A stretch of 64,000 nt of DNA from Corylus avellana (Eukaryota; Streptophyta; Magnoliopsida; Fagales; Betulaceae): assembly GCF_901000735.1 (NCBI RefSeq), contig NC_081545.1, forward strand, positions 6,563,540 through 6,627,539, read 5' to 3'. The position numbers and the translations under genes were made by a program. Below the pieces are notes generated by a model. The model made no database searches. It was given only the letters and a program-made list of their open reading frames with translations, and was not told where the DNA came from. Below, piece by piece: positions 11,095 to 21,684 of the stretch; position 1 is the first letter of the stretch; each line of letters opens with the position of its first letter.

Positions 11095-11290
11095 AAATGC
11101 ATATTAAATTATTAACGTCATTAATAGCAGTTTACTAACTTAGACTAAATTTAATGTGCCTTTTAAATGTTTATAGACACTATTTTAAATGGGTTGGATG
11201 AGAGTTTTGTCCTGTCACTTACTAGAATATGTTAAAAAAAAATTCTTTTAAATCAATTTGAAGAAAATTTGTGTCCTTTTTAAAATATGA
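11095..11290. repeat. Partial copy of a foldback-type MITE
   Basis: The segment GTTTATAGACACTATTTTAAATGGG and the following ACATGTT/AATATGTT-AAATCAATTTGAAGAAAATTTGTG sequence recur at 46205-46435, 52681-52820 and 52925-53215. The family has long inverted repeats containing AGTGTCTATAAACATTTAAAA. This copy keeps the centre and one arm and truncates the gypsy-type ORF. Confidence 0.6.
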
Positions 11291-11437
11291 AAATCTCATA
11301 TTTTAAAAAATTTGAAGGGATCAATCGAAATCTAAGGCCATCTTTGAGAAGCAAACAACGTGGAGAAACCAATAATTCGACTACTTCTTTGTCAAATATA
11401 CGACCCAAATTGTTGTCCTCTTGGCTAAAGAAAGGGT
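11291..11437. other. Unassigned sequence next to the left arm breakpoint
   Basis: No similarity to other parts of the window was seen. Sequence shared with the right arm starts at about 11438, so this is the outer side of the inverted-duplication junction. Confidence 0.5.
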
Positions 11438-11807
11438 CAACCAATGGCACTAGTTTTGGCTACACCCATACAGAAATCATCCCATTGTCAAAATTAAGGA
11501 CCAAAACTCATAAGAATCTGAATCACTCAACCTGTATTATCCCCGATCTCGACATACGCATTGACAAGTCCACTAGAAAGTGAACCACACAACCAAACTT
11601 ACAGACATGTAGTGTGATCTTCTCCATAAAAACACCCATCAAACTTCACAAACTAACAAAAGCAATCAATTTGAAATAAACCCTTAATCAAAAATGATGG
11701 ACCTAATATTCCAACAACATAAAATGTAACTCTCAAAGCGGGAAACATAAACTTCAAAGTAACCATCACTAACATAAGATGTTCTAAATGTTTTGAAAAG
11801 TGACACT

Positions 11808-12153
11808 CTAAGCACTCTTGTCAGCTCTGGAAGCTGTGGCAGCAGCTTGTCCACGGAGCCGACCAGTTCTTCTCGCTGCAATAAGACCAACCTTCTGTCC
11901 GGGAGGAGCATCTCGGCAAACGGTACTTGCATGCCCAATATGCTGATGGTTACCACCACCATGAGGATGCTCCACAGGATTCATGGCAACACCACGAACC
12001 TTGGGCCAGCAGTTCCTCTTCACCCTGAATTTGTGATAGGCATTTCCTGCCTTCCACATGGGCTTCTCGGTCCTTCCTCCACCAGCAACCTGACCAACCA
12101 TAGCTCGGCAATTACTTGGAACAATCTTTTTGGCGCCAGAAGGAAGCTTGATT
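11808..12153 (-). pseudogene. RPL8: Last exon of a 60S ribosomal protein L8 (uL2) gene, fragment
   Basis: The minus strand from 12153 to the stop at 11808-11810 encodes about 115 residues typical of the C-terminus of eukaryotic uL2/RPL8: [32 protein letters not shown], then [20 protein letters not shown] and [23 protein letters not shown]8 is an rRNA-binding protein of the large subunit near the peptidyl transferase centre. The frame is open. It starts at an intact acceptor (TTCCTCTAG), preceded by intron-like DNA, so it is a genomic fragment rather than a processed retrocopy. The remaining roughly 145 N-terminal residues are not found upstream within reach, so I treat it as a captured gene end. 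Downstream, about 11590-11800 resembles its 3' UTR. Confidence 0.8.
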
Positions 12154-13037
12154 CTAGAGGAATATCCCAAAAAAAACCAAAAGATTAATGACCATCAAAA
12201 AGAAATAGTAGCAAGGTGTCTCAATTATCAACACAAACAAATCCCCATCTTAGTTGGTATGCCAAATTATCCAACAATAGAGTAAAAAGGCTTAAAACAG
12301 ATTGTGAGATATGTGTGATGCAAACCAAACGCATTGAATGTCAAGAACAACTAATTGCTTATGAGAACAGAGTATACATGTTCCCAACTCTAACTGGAGT
12401 TCCTGATGCATTCTCAAATACAATCCTAGCTAGCCAACTCCAAATAAAGAATGTCGTCAATTTTTTCCTCCAGCTTCAACCACTCAATATAGGATGAATG
12501 GAATAGAACCAAAGATGGACTTAGGAGGACTGTCAGGGGCCATGGCCTCTCCCAGGTTTTGAATGGTTCTATATAAATATGTTTCACATCTTTGGGCCAA
12601 AATATTAAGTACACAAGTGTGGTCCCATATGGCCTGGGAAAAAATGGTCCAATATGAATTTGGTCTAAATTTACAACAGAGTTGATAATATCTATCGGTT
12701 GGTAAACAAGTTTTATTTCCAAGACTTTACTGATCATGAAAAATAAAAATTTAAAATTAAACTTCAGCATTATTAGCATAATGTAGTTCAACATTCATAG
12801 TTCCATTGTTTCTCAAATATTTTTGAATTGTGCAAATGGTTGAATTGAAAATAACCCTAATTCTAATTTAACTGACTTTGTACTAAGCCAATTATTGAAT
12901 TACAAAATAACAAACTCTTAAAACTTAAATACTAATAATGTTATCAATTAATAACATTTAAGAAAAAAAAAAAAAGACTAAGAGACAATTATTTGTTTTC
13001 TAACCTCGCATCGATCTATAGTGAAACAGCTCTATTA
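12154..13037 (-). other. RPL8 intron remnant and duplicated TPS 3' flank
   Basis: 12154-12540 looks like RPL8 intron or flank and is shared with the right arm (43730-44090). 12560-12830 is similar, in opposite orientation, to 21770-22000, which lies downstream of the main TPS gene. The broken TPS at 13038 and the main TPS thus share a 3' flank, evidence that they arose by an older duplication that included it. No gene seen. Confidence 0.55.
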
Positions 13038-13621
13038 TCAATGACGGGACTTGATTTTTTGCTCTAATGCCTGGGGCTCCAATCCTATCTCCATATTGGT
13101 AGCCATGTGAGAAAGGTTGATTGTTGTTAACACTAAACCTTCTCCAAATAGAGAATCAACTACTCGCTCTTCATTCATCTTTTTCCAAGTTCTATCAATC
13201 ATGTTATTCATGTGTTTGCCAGCAACATCATGAGAAACACCAGTTTTACGCATGTAGCAATTAATTAAATTTGTAGTTTCACCTCTCTTGAACTCTCCTT
13301 GTGTATCAAGTAAACAACTAAATAGATAAGTGTGAAGTTATGGTTCCAATGATGATATAGACCTTGAAATTCATTTAACACAAAAGACACTATGAAATTT
13401 GTAAAAAGAGATACCGCAAGTACTCAAATCATTGCAAAGTCGAAAAATAATTGAAGGGCATTGCCAAAGGTCGTGGTATTTTTGTAAGCCCTCAAGTGCC
13501 TGCTTTGAGAACTTTTTATTCGAGAAAGAATGAGAATGAATAAGGGTGATCGCCCCGAAGCGGATACCCAATCATTGTCAATATGGTCCTCAAAGGTTGG
13601 CATGGTTGGCATATCTTTGTT
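13038..13621 (-). pseudogene. Terpene synthase exons 6-7 remnant
   Basis: Exon 6 (about 13621-13415, first 45-50 nt missing) and exon 7 (13298-13038) match the main TPS genes: [20 protein letters not shown] spans the NSE/DTE region and [18 protein letters not shown] lies near the C-terminus. Exon 6 has a frameshift between DHIDNDWVSASG and the part starting near GAITLIHSHSF, the exon 7 acceptor reads CACAA instead of CAG, and exon 7 shifts frame after LSHMA, giving a false C-terminus. Upstream, exon 6 runs directly into Copia sequence, so exons 1-5 are gone. The same lesions occur in the right-arm copy. Dead. Confidence 0.85.
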
Positions 13622-13639
13622 ATTGGGGCTTATTTTATA

Positions 13640-15540
13640 TTTTCAATTGGTATCAGAGCAAATTCACTCTGTTTGTATTAACTTTTTGAATGAGATCCTA
13701 AACTCTTTTTGTTATGAATAGTTCTAGTCCCTTGCCATAGATTCTGATGATGAGGCTGACTTTTAGATGACCTATAACAAGCTCTTAAAGGAATTTGTTA
13801 AATTTACTAATTATCATAAAATTTCCCTTAAAAAGCTTAATGATGTTAAGTGATAAGCGTCGAATGTTGCACATTCAAGCCCCTTAATTTACATATGTTA
13901 ATTCCTTAGCATTGTTATTTGTTTGATTTTGTTTTGTTTTTGTGTTTTCAGGATATAAATCAAGATGCAATTAATTCCATTGATTTTGAGCTTAAAAGCA
14001 CACTGTGAGAAGACCTAGAAGATATGGTTAAACTTAACCAATCATGGTTAAGTTTAAATCAAATAAAGAAAATGATTAATTCGGAATTTCTCAAATTGGA
14101 GTCAAAATCGGATTGGATTCAATTTTGGATTCTGCATACGTCTCGGTATTTTGGCCATAACTTTCAGTTCAAATATCCGATTGAGGTGATTCAAGCGGAA
14201 CTGGAAAGCTAACTCAAATTTCTACAAATCATTGTGAAATAACATTTTCCTAATTTGGAGCGCCGCATTGCCAAAATTGCCCTGCAAGATAGGAACGCAA
14301 TTCTGGGCGAATCCTATTCCGATTTGGACTTAGGTTTTCTTTATCATAATTGGACTTGGACTTGAATCTCCGAAATTTATAGGATTCCTAGGACTTTTAG
14401 GACTCTCCTAAGCCCTATAAATAGGCTTCTAAGCATTGAGAAAAAACACACCGCCTCTTAGAGCAAAATTCAGTAAATTGTCTTTGGAGCTTAGGAGATC
14501 ATGAGCGGCTAAACCCCTTCGTGGGGTATTGATGTAGCCCTTTCCAAGCACAATGGTTTGATTGTATTTAATTTCTAGATTTTCAATTTATGCATGTTGA
14601 TTGTATAATTATGAGGATTGCTACAATTGATTTATGTTCTTAATTATTAAATGCAATTGCTCTTAAATTCCAAAATCAATATTTGTGAAATTCTTCTCTT
14701 GTCTTAAAAAGTATTTTACTTTTATTGATCTCAAATCATTCTTGTTTTCTGTGATTATGAGGATGATGGTTATACAATGAGTTTAATTGACATATGACCA
14801 ATAGGATTTGATAGGTCATGCCTAGGGAAGACGGATTGTACTACACCCTAGTTTAGTCTAATTTAGGTAGACAGTCCGTGCCAACCGAAGATGGGTTACA
14901 CTTATTCATTAATTGTATGTATCCTGTTATAGAATTTGATAATTTATACCTAGGGAAGACGGGTCGTACCGCGTCTTAGTGGTTAGGTGGACGATCCGTG
15001 CCAACCGAAGATAGATTATGCTTATTCTTTAATAAGGTAGTTTCTTGTTTATTTATAACATGCATAGAATGAATTTATGGGATTAATTATGATTAACTAT
15101 TGTTGTGCGGATAGAGGTGAAGTCAATACCCTACTCTCTCTCTCTTATTTTAAATCTCTTTTATTTTCATGCACTTTAGTTTTTAAGCAAATCAAATCAA
15201 AACCCCTTTTAATTAAGTTAACTTTGATCTTTTAAATTTTGATAATAAAACCCCTGCAGTCCTTGAGGTTCGACACCCTCTCTATAGCCGTATCCTACAA
15301 AGATTCGTCCTATTGCGAGTGGTTATTTTTATAATTGATATTTTTGGTCACAAAAATACCACATCATTAAGCATAAAAATTAGTCTTTGATTACTAAATT
15401 TTTTGAATGACATGCCTTAATTGACTTATTGAAATCTGAAAATACTATGCTTGTTGAAAAGAATAAATCACTTGAGAGTCAAAGGAATCTAAGGAACTCT
15501 TACATAAACTCTTTAATGATATTTTGAAAAACCTTTTTTT
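13640..15540 (+). mobile_element. Copia remnant (primer-binding site plus gag-like coil)
   Basis: TTGGTATCAGAGCAAATTC (about 13647-13665) is an initiator-Met-type primer-binding site and is followed by sequence closely related to the start of the internal region at 23085-23160. Past the nested solo LTR, 15372-15480 encodes a heptad-rich LLKSENTMLVEKNKSLESQ-like stretch as in the Copia gag at 23153. Only about 17 bp of LTR precede the primer site, where TPS exon 6 ends, implying a deletion or recombination joint. The right arm has the same remnant without the solo LTR (42190-42592). Confidence 0.7.
13851..15366 (+). mobile_element. Solo LTR of an Athila-like subfamily
   Basis: It begins TGATAAGCGTCGAATG and ends ACCACATCA like the LTRs at 3584 and 9429, and is flanked by TTAAG (13846-13850, 15367-15371). 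The right arm has the empty site with one TTAAG (as CTTAA at 42365-42369). At 1,516 bp it is longer than its relatives. It lacks their TACTGTAGC and CTCGAGCGC blocks, but duplicates a segment containing CCTAGGGAAGACGG...CCAACCGAAGAT (about 14820-14897 and 14947-15020). It entered the left arm after the inverted duplication. Confidence 0.92.
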
Positions 15541-15865
15541 GATTCAAAAACCGGGGTGGCCATGTCTCTACGTCCACCTCTAACTTCAATGTACTATAAG
15601 TTTGCGAAAAAATTATAAGACTACGAAATTTAAAAGAAAATAGAGACAATAAATTTTATCTAGTTCAGTCTATAACCTACTTATATAAGTTAAATTAAAG
15701 CATTAAGGGCTATATTTTGCTCCTATTCACTTGATGATATGATTTTGTACAAAATGCTCTATTTATAGAGCTTACAGATGATTTGAATTTATTCAAATTT
15801 AATCAAATTTCTTTATTTAGGATGGTATAACTTAATCAAATCTTCATCAAATTTAAAAGTTTGAG
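15541..15865. other. Unassigned AT-rich sequence shared by both arms
   Basis: No gene. The stretch GTCCACCTCTAACTTCAATG near 15580 resembles 22067-22085 in the flank of the main TPS, so this may be the edge of the older TPS flank duplication. Confidence 0.4.
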
Positions 15866-15979
15866 TTATATATATATAGATGACAGACGGCGACAACGTC
15901 AAAAACTTGCTGGAGTTGGTGGCTGATGACAGTAATTAGATGTAGTCGAAGGGAATGATTGGAGATGGGCCTTAACGGA

Positions 15980-16015
<36 letters not shown>

Positions 16016-16137
16016 TGACAGACGGCGACAACGTCAAAAACTTGCTGGAGTTGGTGGCTGATGACAGTAATTAGATGGCTGATGACAGTAATTAGATGTA
16101 GTCGAAGGGAATGATTGGAGATGGGCCTTAACGGTGA
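15866..16137. repeat. Tandem repeat with (AT)n linkers, two units
   Basis: A unit of about 120-145 bp (from GATGACAGACGGCGACAACG to GGGCCTTAACGG) is present twice, joined by (TA)n. Unit 2 contains an extra 18-bp internal duplication (GCTGATGACAGTAATTAG). The right arm has three units (41480-41875). Confidence 0.9.
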
Positions 16138-16737
16138 GTAGACTACCGTTAGCACCTTGCAATAATTGTGCCGATTGTGAACCCACACTTCTGTATTATT
16201 TGGAGCTGTTGGCATTGGAGTTGCAGTTTATTGGGAATGAAACTATAGCAAAATCGATTGATGCGAAACAAAGTGGAATGTTTTATGAAAATTTTTTGTT
16301 TTTTATTAATTTTTTTATTTGAATAATAATAAAAAATTATTTATGTAATGTAAAAAGTAAATATATTATTAATGGGACATATGTCCCATTTATGGCCTCA
16401 GGATCTCTCTAGAAATATCTTAACTATTAACTAGATAATCTCCGATCTAAAATTGACTAGAGAAGATCCTGTTTTCATTTTCTTAGACGTCACTCTTCTA
16501 CCAACCCAATTCCCAATGTCTCAAAGTATACATTTTGAAGATAATCCTTTGATTACAAGGAAAAAAAAAGAATGACCCATAAGATATCCTATGATTAATG
16601 TGTTTTTTAAGTTGATTAATGTGTCTCTGAGTTGGTACTTGTATTGTCACCGAGGATATTGAGGGTACTTCCATATAGTTTTCCGAGCAAGTAACACATT
16701 TGACCATGATAGTGTTGCTAAAGTATTAGCATTCGTT
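16138..16737. other. Unassigned sequence shared by both arms
   Basis: AT-rich DNA with no credible gene. Small ORFs here are not conserved between the arms in a coding-like way. Confidence 0.4.
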
Positions 16738-16860
16738 TAAAGGGGAGTAGTTCAATCGGTTACAGACCACCCTTTATAAAGTGAAAGTCAATAGTTCGAA
16801 CTATTCTCTATTTTTTCCTTGTACAAATGTACCTAACATTTATTATGTTAGCTACTAAAC
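16738..16860 (+). mobile_element. tRNA-derived SINE-like unit
   Basis: TAGTTCAATCGGTTA (16748-16762) resembles a pol III box A and AGTTCGAACTATT (16793-16805) a box B, about 45 nt apart, as in tRNA-derived SINE heads. It does not fold as a full tRNA (no convincing acceptor stem), so a SINE or tRNA relic is more likely than a gene. The right arm holds it in reverse at about 40835-40900. Confidence 0.4.
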
Positions 16861-17257
16861 AATTAAATTTGATTATAATTTGCTACATTAATTTATAATA
16901 AATTATAGTAAAAACTATATAGTATCATAAGCAATATCCTTAATAAGATATTTTTCCTTCTATCTTCTTTTGTTTTAGGGGCAACTTCACTTATATTCCT
17001 ATAAATATAAGCTCTTTTGCAATCATAACCTCAAAGTTTAAAGATTTGCCTAATGCTTACCCATATTTTAGCTCCTTTTAATTTCACAATTTTTTTTTTT
17101 TAAATGCCCCAATTTCGGCCCCTTTTTCTCTCACCGAACTTTTTAGTTTAGTTTTTGAAATTTCAATTTTTTTTTTTTTTAAAAGGCCCATTTTGGGCTT
17201 TTTAATAAAAAAAAATGTTAAATTAAAAGGATTAAAATATGGGAACCAATATTTTTA

Positions 17258-17288
<31 letters not shown>

Positions 17289-17662
17289 CTTCAAGCGTTG
17301 TAAGTGAATTCCAGTTTTTTTTTAAAAAAAATTTTTTTTAATTTTTTTTTTTTTTTTTTTTTTTAAGGCTTGTAGACTTGTAGTAGGTTGCCCTTATAAA
17401 CCATTGGGCTACAAAGCTGGTAAAAGAGATCCATGGGCTGTAAGTGTCAAAGAAAAGATCCATCGGCTGTATACCATGGGATATTTGGACTGTTCACCCT
17501 GAATCACCCAAGGCAGGGTGAGTGGAGCAAAGACAGGCCCATTTAAGGTGAGCCTGAGGGTTCTAACGATGCAAGTAAATTCCAAAATTACAAAAATGGA
17601 AGTCTCCCACCTACAATTATTCCCACCCAACGTGTGTGGTGCCTATGGACACATGAGGAAAT
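16861..17662. other. Low-complexity AT-rich region
   Basis: Contains poly-T tracts (17091-17102, 17167-17181, 17339-17364), an (AT)n run (17262-17287), and complementary segments around GGCCCCTTTTTCTC and GGCCCATTTTGGGC. Shared with the right arm. No gene. Confidence 0.6.
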
Positions 17663-17967
17663 TGGTAAAGAAATTCGTAAGCATAACTTATCTTATAAAA
17701 TTAGTTCAATAAGAGAAGATTGTTCACTAACTCCACTCCTTATGAACATGCTCAAGATCTTGTTCACAAGCAATGTGGGATGATTTTTGAACACCCCCCC
17801 TCATATGCAGGCCAGTATACATTCATTTTGTGGTAGGCTCTGATACCATGAAGAAATTCGTGGGCCTAACTCATCTCATAAAACCAGTTCGATAAGAGAG
17901 GGTTGTCCACACCTTATAAACATGCCCAAAATCTTGTCCATATACAATGTAGGATTATTCTTCAACA
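17663..17967 (-). mobile_element. TRIM-type miniature LTR retrotransposon
   Basis: On the minus strand: LTR 17967-17849 (TGTTGAAGAATAATCC...TTTCTTCA, 119 bp), a perfect primer-binding site TGGTATCAGAGCC (17848-17836), a very short spacer, a polypurine tract ATGAGGGGGGG (about 17804-17794), and a second related LTR beginning TGTTCAAAAATCATCC at 17793. At about 300 bp with no coding capacity this is a TRIM. The ends and primer site resemble the Katydid/SMART-like class. The target duplication is not clear. The right arm carries it at 39693-39997. Confidence 0.8.
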
Positions 17968-18161
17968 ATTAGAAATGGGCCAAAGTCCAATTGAATGGAA
18001 TCTTGGCTCACTGGTCAAGATACGGGCCACCTTGATCATATATAAAAGGAGGTGGTGGTCATTAATGATGCCTTTTGGCAATGTTTATGTGATAATTTAC
18101 TATATACTTTGGATGTTTACATTAAGTGGTCGATGAATTACACTAAACTTTGTTAAAATAC

Positions 18162-18240
18162 TATTTTTTTTTTTTTTTAATATGTCTGCACAGAAGAGGG
18201 GAGGGGGATTCGAACTAGTGACCTTCGCTTCATTAAGAAC
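18162..18240 (-). mobile_element. Short SINE-like 3' end with poly-A
   Basis: Reverse complement: AGTTCGAATCCCCCTCCCC, a box B-like segment, followed 30 bp later by a poly-A tract (T run at 18165-18178). A box A is not evident, so it is 5' truncated or a different repeat. The right arm has the same unit at 39415-39495. Confidence 0.4.
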
Positions 18241-18329
18241 GTTAAAATACTAATTACACTAAACTTTAGGACATGTAAAATACTAATTATTGTTAAATTA
18301 AGAGGTCAAGGAGAATCACCACTTTCCTT

Positions 18330-20130
18330 GCATTTCACGTTCTAGATCAACATGCTCGTATGGACCAGGGAAAACGGATCAGGAAATACACGAGGAAACA
18401 AGAAGGGAAATAGAAAATGTTGAGATAAAATAATTATAGGATCACAAATGAAGCAGAAAAATAGCATAATAGAAAATAACAATCAATCACAGAAAACACT
18501 AATATTTAAGTTGTTTGACTTAACAAGCCTACATCCCCTGCGGAAACGATCTAAAAGAAATTTACTAACAAAAGGTAGAGTATAAAGAGTAAAACAAACA
18601 AAACCACTTAAACCCAAAAACCTCAATACACCCAAGCTCATAAACACGCAAAAAATAATTAAATTACAAAAGAGAAATTAATTTATTAATTCTCTAAGAG
18701 CAGCTGCCTCTCTTTCTGTCTATTTCTCTACACCACACGGAGGTTTTGCCCTGCTGCCCTCTCAGACTCTCACCTCTCAATTTTTCTCTATAACCCACAA
18801 GCTGCAGCACGCTAGCACATTTTCACTCAAAATGGAGCTAATGCCCAGCTCTACCAAAATGGCCAAATGACTATGTATAGAAGAGGAAAATCGGCCAAGG
18901 TGCTTCACAGTTAAAGGAAAAGAAATCTTCCTCTTGAAGAAAGCTGCTGGATGGTTCAAGTGCTTCGTGGTGAAGCAAACAAAATGCTTCTCTGCTAAGT
19001 AAGCTAAAGAGACAAAACGCGGCAGGAAAAAAAAAAAAAACCAATAAATAAAAGACTGAGGGCCATCATAAGACTTGAGAAATCAAGTCATTTTCAAACA
19101 GAATAGATCAGGCAATATTAAAAATTTCCCCTCCACCAACTTTCACCTAATTTGTAATATTTTCCAGATTTTAAAAAGTGATAATGGACCTCTTTAACTA
19201 CCTAGCCTGTTTACTTAGCTCCACGTTATCCTCATCATCAACTTGAATATCAACATTTCAAGTCCATAAGAATTTTGTTAAATTCATAAAATATCACAAA
19301 GATGCGTACCTTACTACATTTTAATGGTATATATCCTTTGCTTTAAATACATCCGGTTAGTGAGAGACTAGCTTCTTCATGTACGAGCTTTTCAGTTTCT
19401 TCTAAAGTTTAGTGGCAGTTACTGTGAGCTTTTTCTTGATCAAGTTCCACAAGTTCTCCCTTTGATGATGTTGATAGCACCTCACCATCCAAATCTTCGC
19501 AAAGTCTTGTAGGTGCAACAAAGTTCATATCTTACAAAGTCTTGTTGATGTGCTAAAAACTGAAATTATTCTGACCATCAAACTTTTTGACTTCAAAATT
19601 TCATCTTACAAAATTAGAAAAAAAAAAAAAAAAAAAAAAGAAGCAAGCTATAATACCAATTTGTCGTTAGGATCCCCAAATAAGAAGAAAGGAACACAAT
19701 AAAAACAATCCAATAATAGATTACAATAAGATTTTTTGGTTTAATTTAACAATCTTACATTCAATCTCAAAAGAAATTTATATCAAAAAGATGAAATACA
19801 AAAAATAATAAAGAGAAAACCGCTTAAAATCTAGAACTCAAATCTCACTCTCACGTGAAAGAAAAAAAAACATTACAAAAGCGACAACTCTTTTTAATTT
19901 TCTCTTGGTGGCGTGCGGCAGACCAATACGTGAGGAAAACAAACTCTCAGTTTCGCAGTGCTCGTCTATCTTACAAGAAGTCAAAACGACAAGTCGAATT
20001 GATGATAGAAGTTACCTCACATCACATGCACCTCACTTGGACTAGTAGAAGGAGAAACAAAATACTAAGAGCAACTCTTCTGGGCCCAACACATGACTTT
20101 GAGAAATTTAAGTCATTCACGACATATTAG
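18330..20130 (-). mobile_element. Heavily decayed Copia element
   Basis: Minus strand. An LTR-like 5' part lies at about 20127-19662 and ends ...GATCCTAACGACA. It is followed by ATTGGTATTATAGC, a decayed primer site (TGGTATCAGAGC type), then a gag start with KFDGQNNF (about 19595-19570), a 0.5-kb remnant, a purine tract (GGTGGAGGGGAAA, about 19120-19135) and a second LTR-like part reaching about 18330 with a TATATATAG box near 18875. Most of pol is deleted. Present in all three copies (37480-39330, 57850-59640), so older than the duplications. Boundaries are approximate. Confidence 0.55.
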
Positions 20131-21092
20131 CCAAATTTTCTTCTTCGGCTAATAAAAAGACACAAAAACGACAATCGTCATCTTTCTAACATTAATCGTG
20201 CGAGAAAAAAAAAAAAGAAAAAGAGTTTGAAGGTTAAACATGACTCTCGTATGATCATAAAATATAAATTATATTGTGAGAACAATGGTGAATGTTAATA
20301 AAGTTAATTAATCTCACATTAAAAAATATATAAAAAAAGAATAGGTGGACCAATTAATGACAGCTCTATTCGCTACTACACATTACTAATTTACTAGTGG
20401 AGACAAGAAAAAGCATTGCTTTATGGAAGTGATTGGACAGATGCTTCCATTCTAATGTTCTTAGTATGCAATCTTAAATATGATTTTGGACTGTTTTTGA
20501 AAGCTGGATGTCTTGTCTACAACTTCATTGACTATTGAATACCTAGCAATTGTTTTCGTATAGCGGAAATTCCCTTGCACCCCTTGAAGTATAAGTGATT
20601 TTACAATTATAAGTTAGAATTTTAAAAAATTGTAATGTTGATATCCTATGTTTTAGCCTTTTTTAATTTCTTCAAATTTTTTTTAATTATTACAATGCCC
20701 TCCCCCCTTCCTAATTTAGTGAAAATTCTGGTGACCGATGGCGTGGCCATAGACTGACCCATGGTCATGTTGTGGGTGAGTCCAAGGTATGTTTCAATTT
20801 TCACTTTATTTTCTTTTAAATGGGGCATTTTAATAAAAATAAAATGGGTAGAATTAAAATGAGCTGCAACGCGAGATATCGACATTACAAAATTTTAAAT
20901 TATGATATTATGATTACTAAACTACTTATTTTTCTAGGAGTGTAAGTGAAGTTTTCGAAGTTGGAATTAGTTGATTAGATCCTTTAATTTTAAGACCGTT
21001 AAAATGTGATCAATGAATTCAATAAATGGTAGCAGAGACGTGTGATTGTGATGCCTTTACTATACGAGCTTCTTTTCTTCTTTATATATATA
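20131..21092. other. Intergenic sequence, no gene seen
   Basis: Shared by all three copies; the left arm and third copy are almost identical here. A 79-codon ORF at 20885-20646 (minus) has a right-arm counterpart (36887-37126) with substitutions and no sign of selection; I do not recognise it as a gene. Confidence 0.5.
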
Positions 21093-21270
21093 AGGGAGTG
21101 CTAGGGAGCCAAATAACTGAACTCAGAAAAATTTACAAACTAACGTGGTAAGGGTCATTAAATTGAAAAAAAAAAAAAATGCAATTCTCTCTCCCTTGCC
21201 TACCACTCACAGTCTGCCATGTCAGTTTGAAAATTTTTCTGGGTTCATTTGTTTGGCTCCCAAGCACTCC

Positions 21271-21273
<3 letters not shown>
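21093..21273. mobile_element. MITE with about 40-bp terminal inverted repeats
   Basis: The left end AGGGAGTGCTAGGGAGCCAA and the reverse complement of the right end (GGGGAGTGCTTGGGAGCCAA) match through AACTCAGAAAAATTT / AACCCAGAAAAATT, giving imperfect 40-bp inverted repeats around an AT-rich centre, set in TATATATA. It is also in the third copy (60602-60782) but absent from the right arm, where the empty site is an uninterrupted (TA)n at about 36677-36688. Superfamily uncertain. Confidence 0.8.
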
Positions 21274-21309
<36 letters not shown>

Positions 21310-21454
21310 TGCCAAATGAAAATATAAGAAAATTTACTTCTTGTCTTTTCTGTCACAGGTGTACTAATTTGCAAGATTTGCAATTTTTAAAGTAATAATT
21401 AAATAATTAAATTTACATTTTTTCTATAAGTTTAAGTTTTTGAGACAAGTGATG

Positions 21455-21684
21455 ATATAACATGGTATCAAAGCCAATTGTGACTCACGTCTCTCACATG
21501 TATGGCTTCTTCTTCAATAGACCCCTCCCCTGCCCTCCATTGCTTGCAAAACTTTTTTCGAAACAAATTGAAAGTCGATAACTATTGCCTCTCGAAAACA
21601 CAGGTTGTCCCTTTTGAAGTAGCCATTGGAGATCACTTTTCTCTCGAAGTATTTGATTTATCCTTTGCTATGTTCTATTACTAA
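21455..21684 (+). mobile_element. Copia 5' fragment: primer site and gag start
   Basis: CATGGTATCAAAGCC (21459-21473) is a decayed initiator-Met primer-binding site, followed 29 bp later by an ORF of 60 codons beginning MASSSIDPSPALHCL. Its NKLKVDNYCLSKTQVVP part matches the pattern KLDxxNYLLWKxQVxP found at the N-terminus of plant Copia gag proteins (a Trp is missing). A stop follows at once. In the right arm the equivalent is 36475-36293 (minus) and in the third copy 61011-61193. Confidence 0.6.

Larger units (their letters stand above)
3531..11115 (+). pseudogene. Putative gypsy-type transposon protein, split by a nested retrotransposon
   Basis: The ORF starts at 3531 (MDDREGLDSDGGGG...), is interrupted after 3583, and resumes in frame at 10638 (MWKATLTSEDERRVRLDCY...), with the 5-bp target duplication CCTGC on each side of the insert. 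The joined frame ends at 11115. The right part contains FPAGLRLPFPRLTWELL and NAWRTFVGCVVLW, the pattern I associate with the plant 'putative gypsy type transposon' domain (PF04195), usually found near the N-terminus of proteins in large non-autonomous or decayed elements. The protein stops soon after WKTKSK, where sequence of a MITE family begins, so the C-terminus is lost. It is a dead transposon gene, not a host gene. Confidence 0.7.

Noticed and set aside
11287..11583. ORF of 98 codons beside the arm boundary
   Set aside because: It crosses the duplication breakpoint and runs into RPL8 3' flank; the right-arm part is not open in the same frame.
15966..16014. Repetitive YIYIYIYI-coding ORFs over (TA)n runs (also 21133-21315, 60642-60824, 41620-41660)
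   Set aside because: They arise from translating AT microsatellites and show no domain or conservation beyond the repeat.
16738..16815. Possible tRNA gene
   Set aside because: Box A and B-like motifs are present, but no acceptor-stem pairing or clear anticodon loop was found; a SINE relic is more likely.
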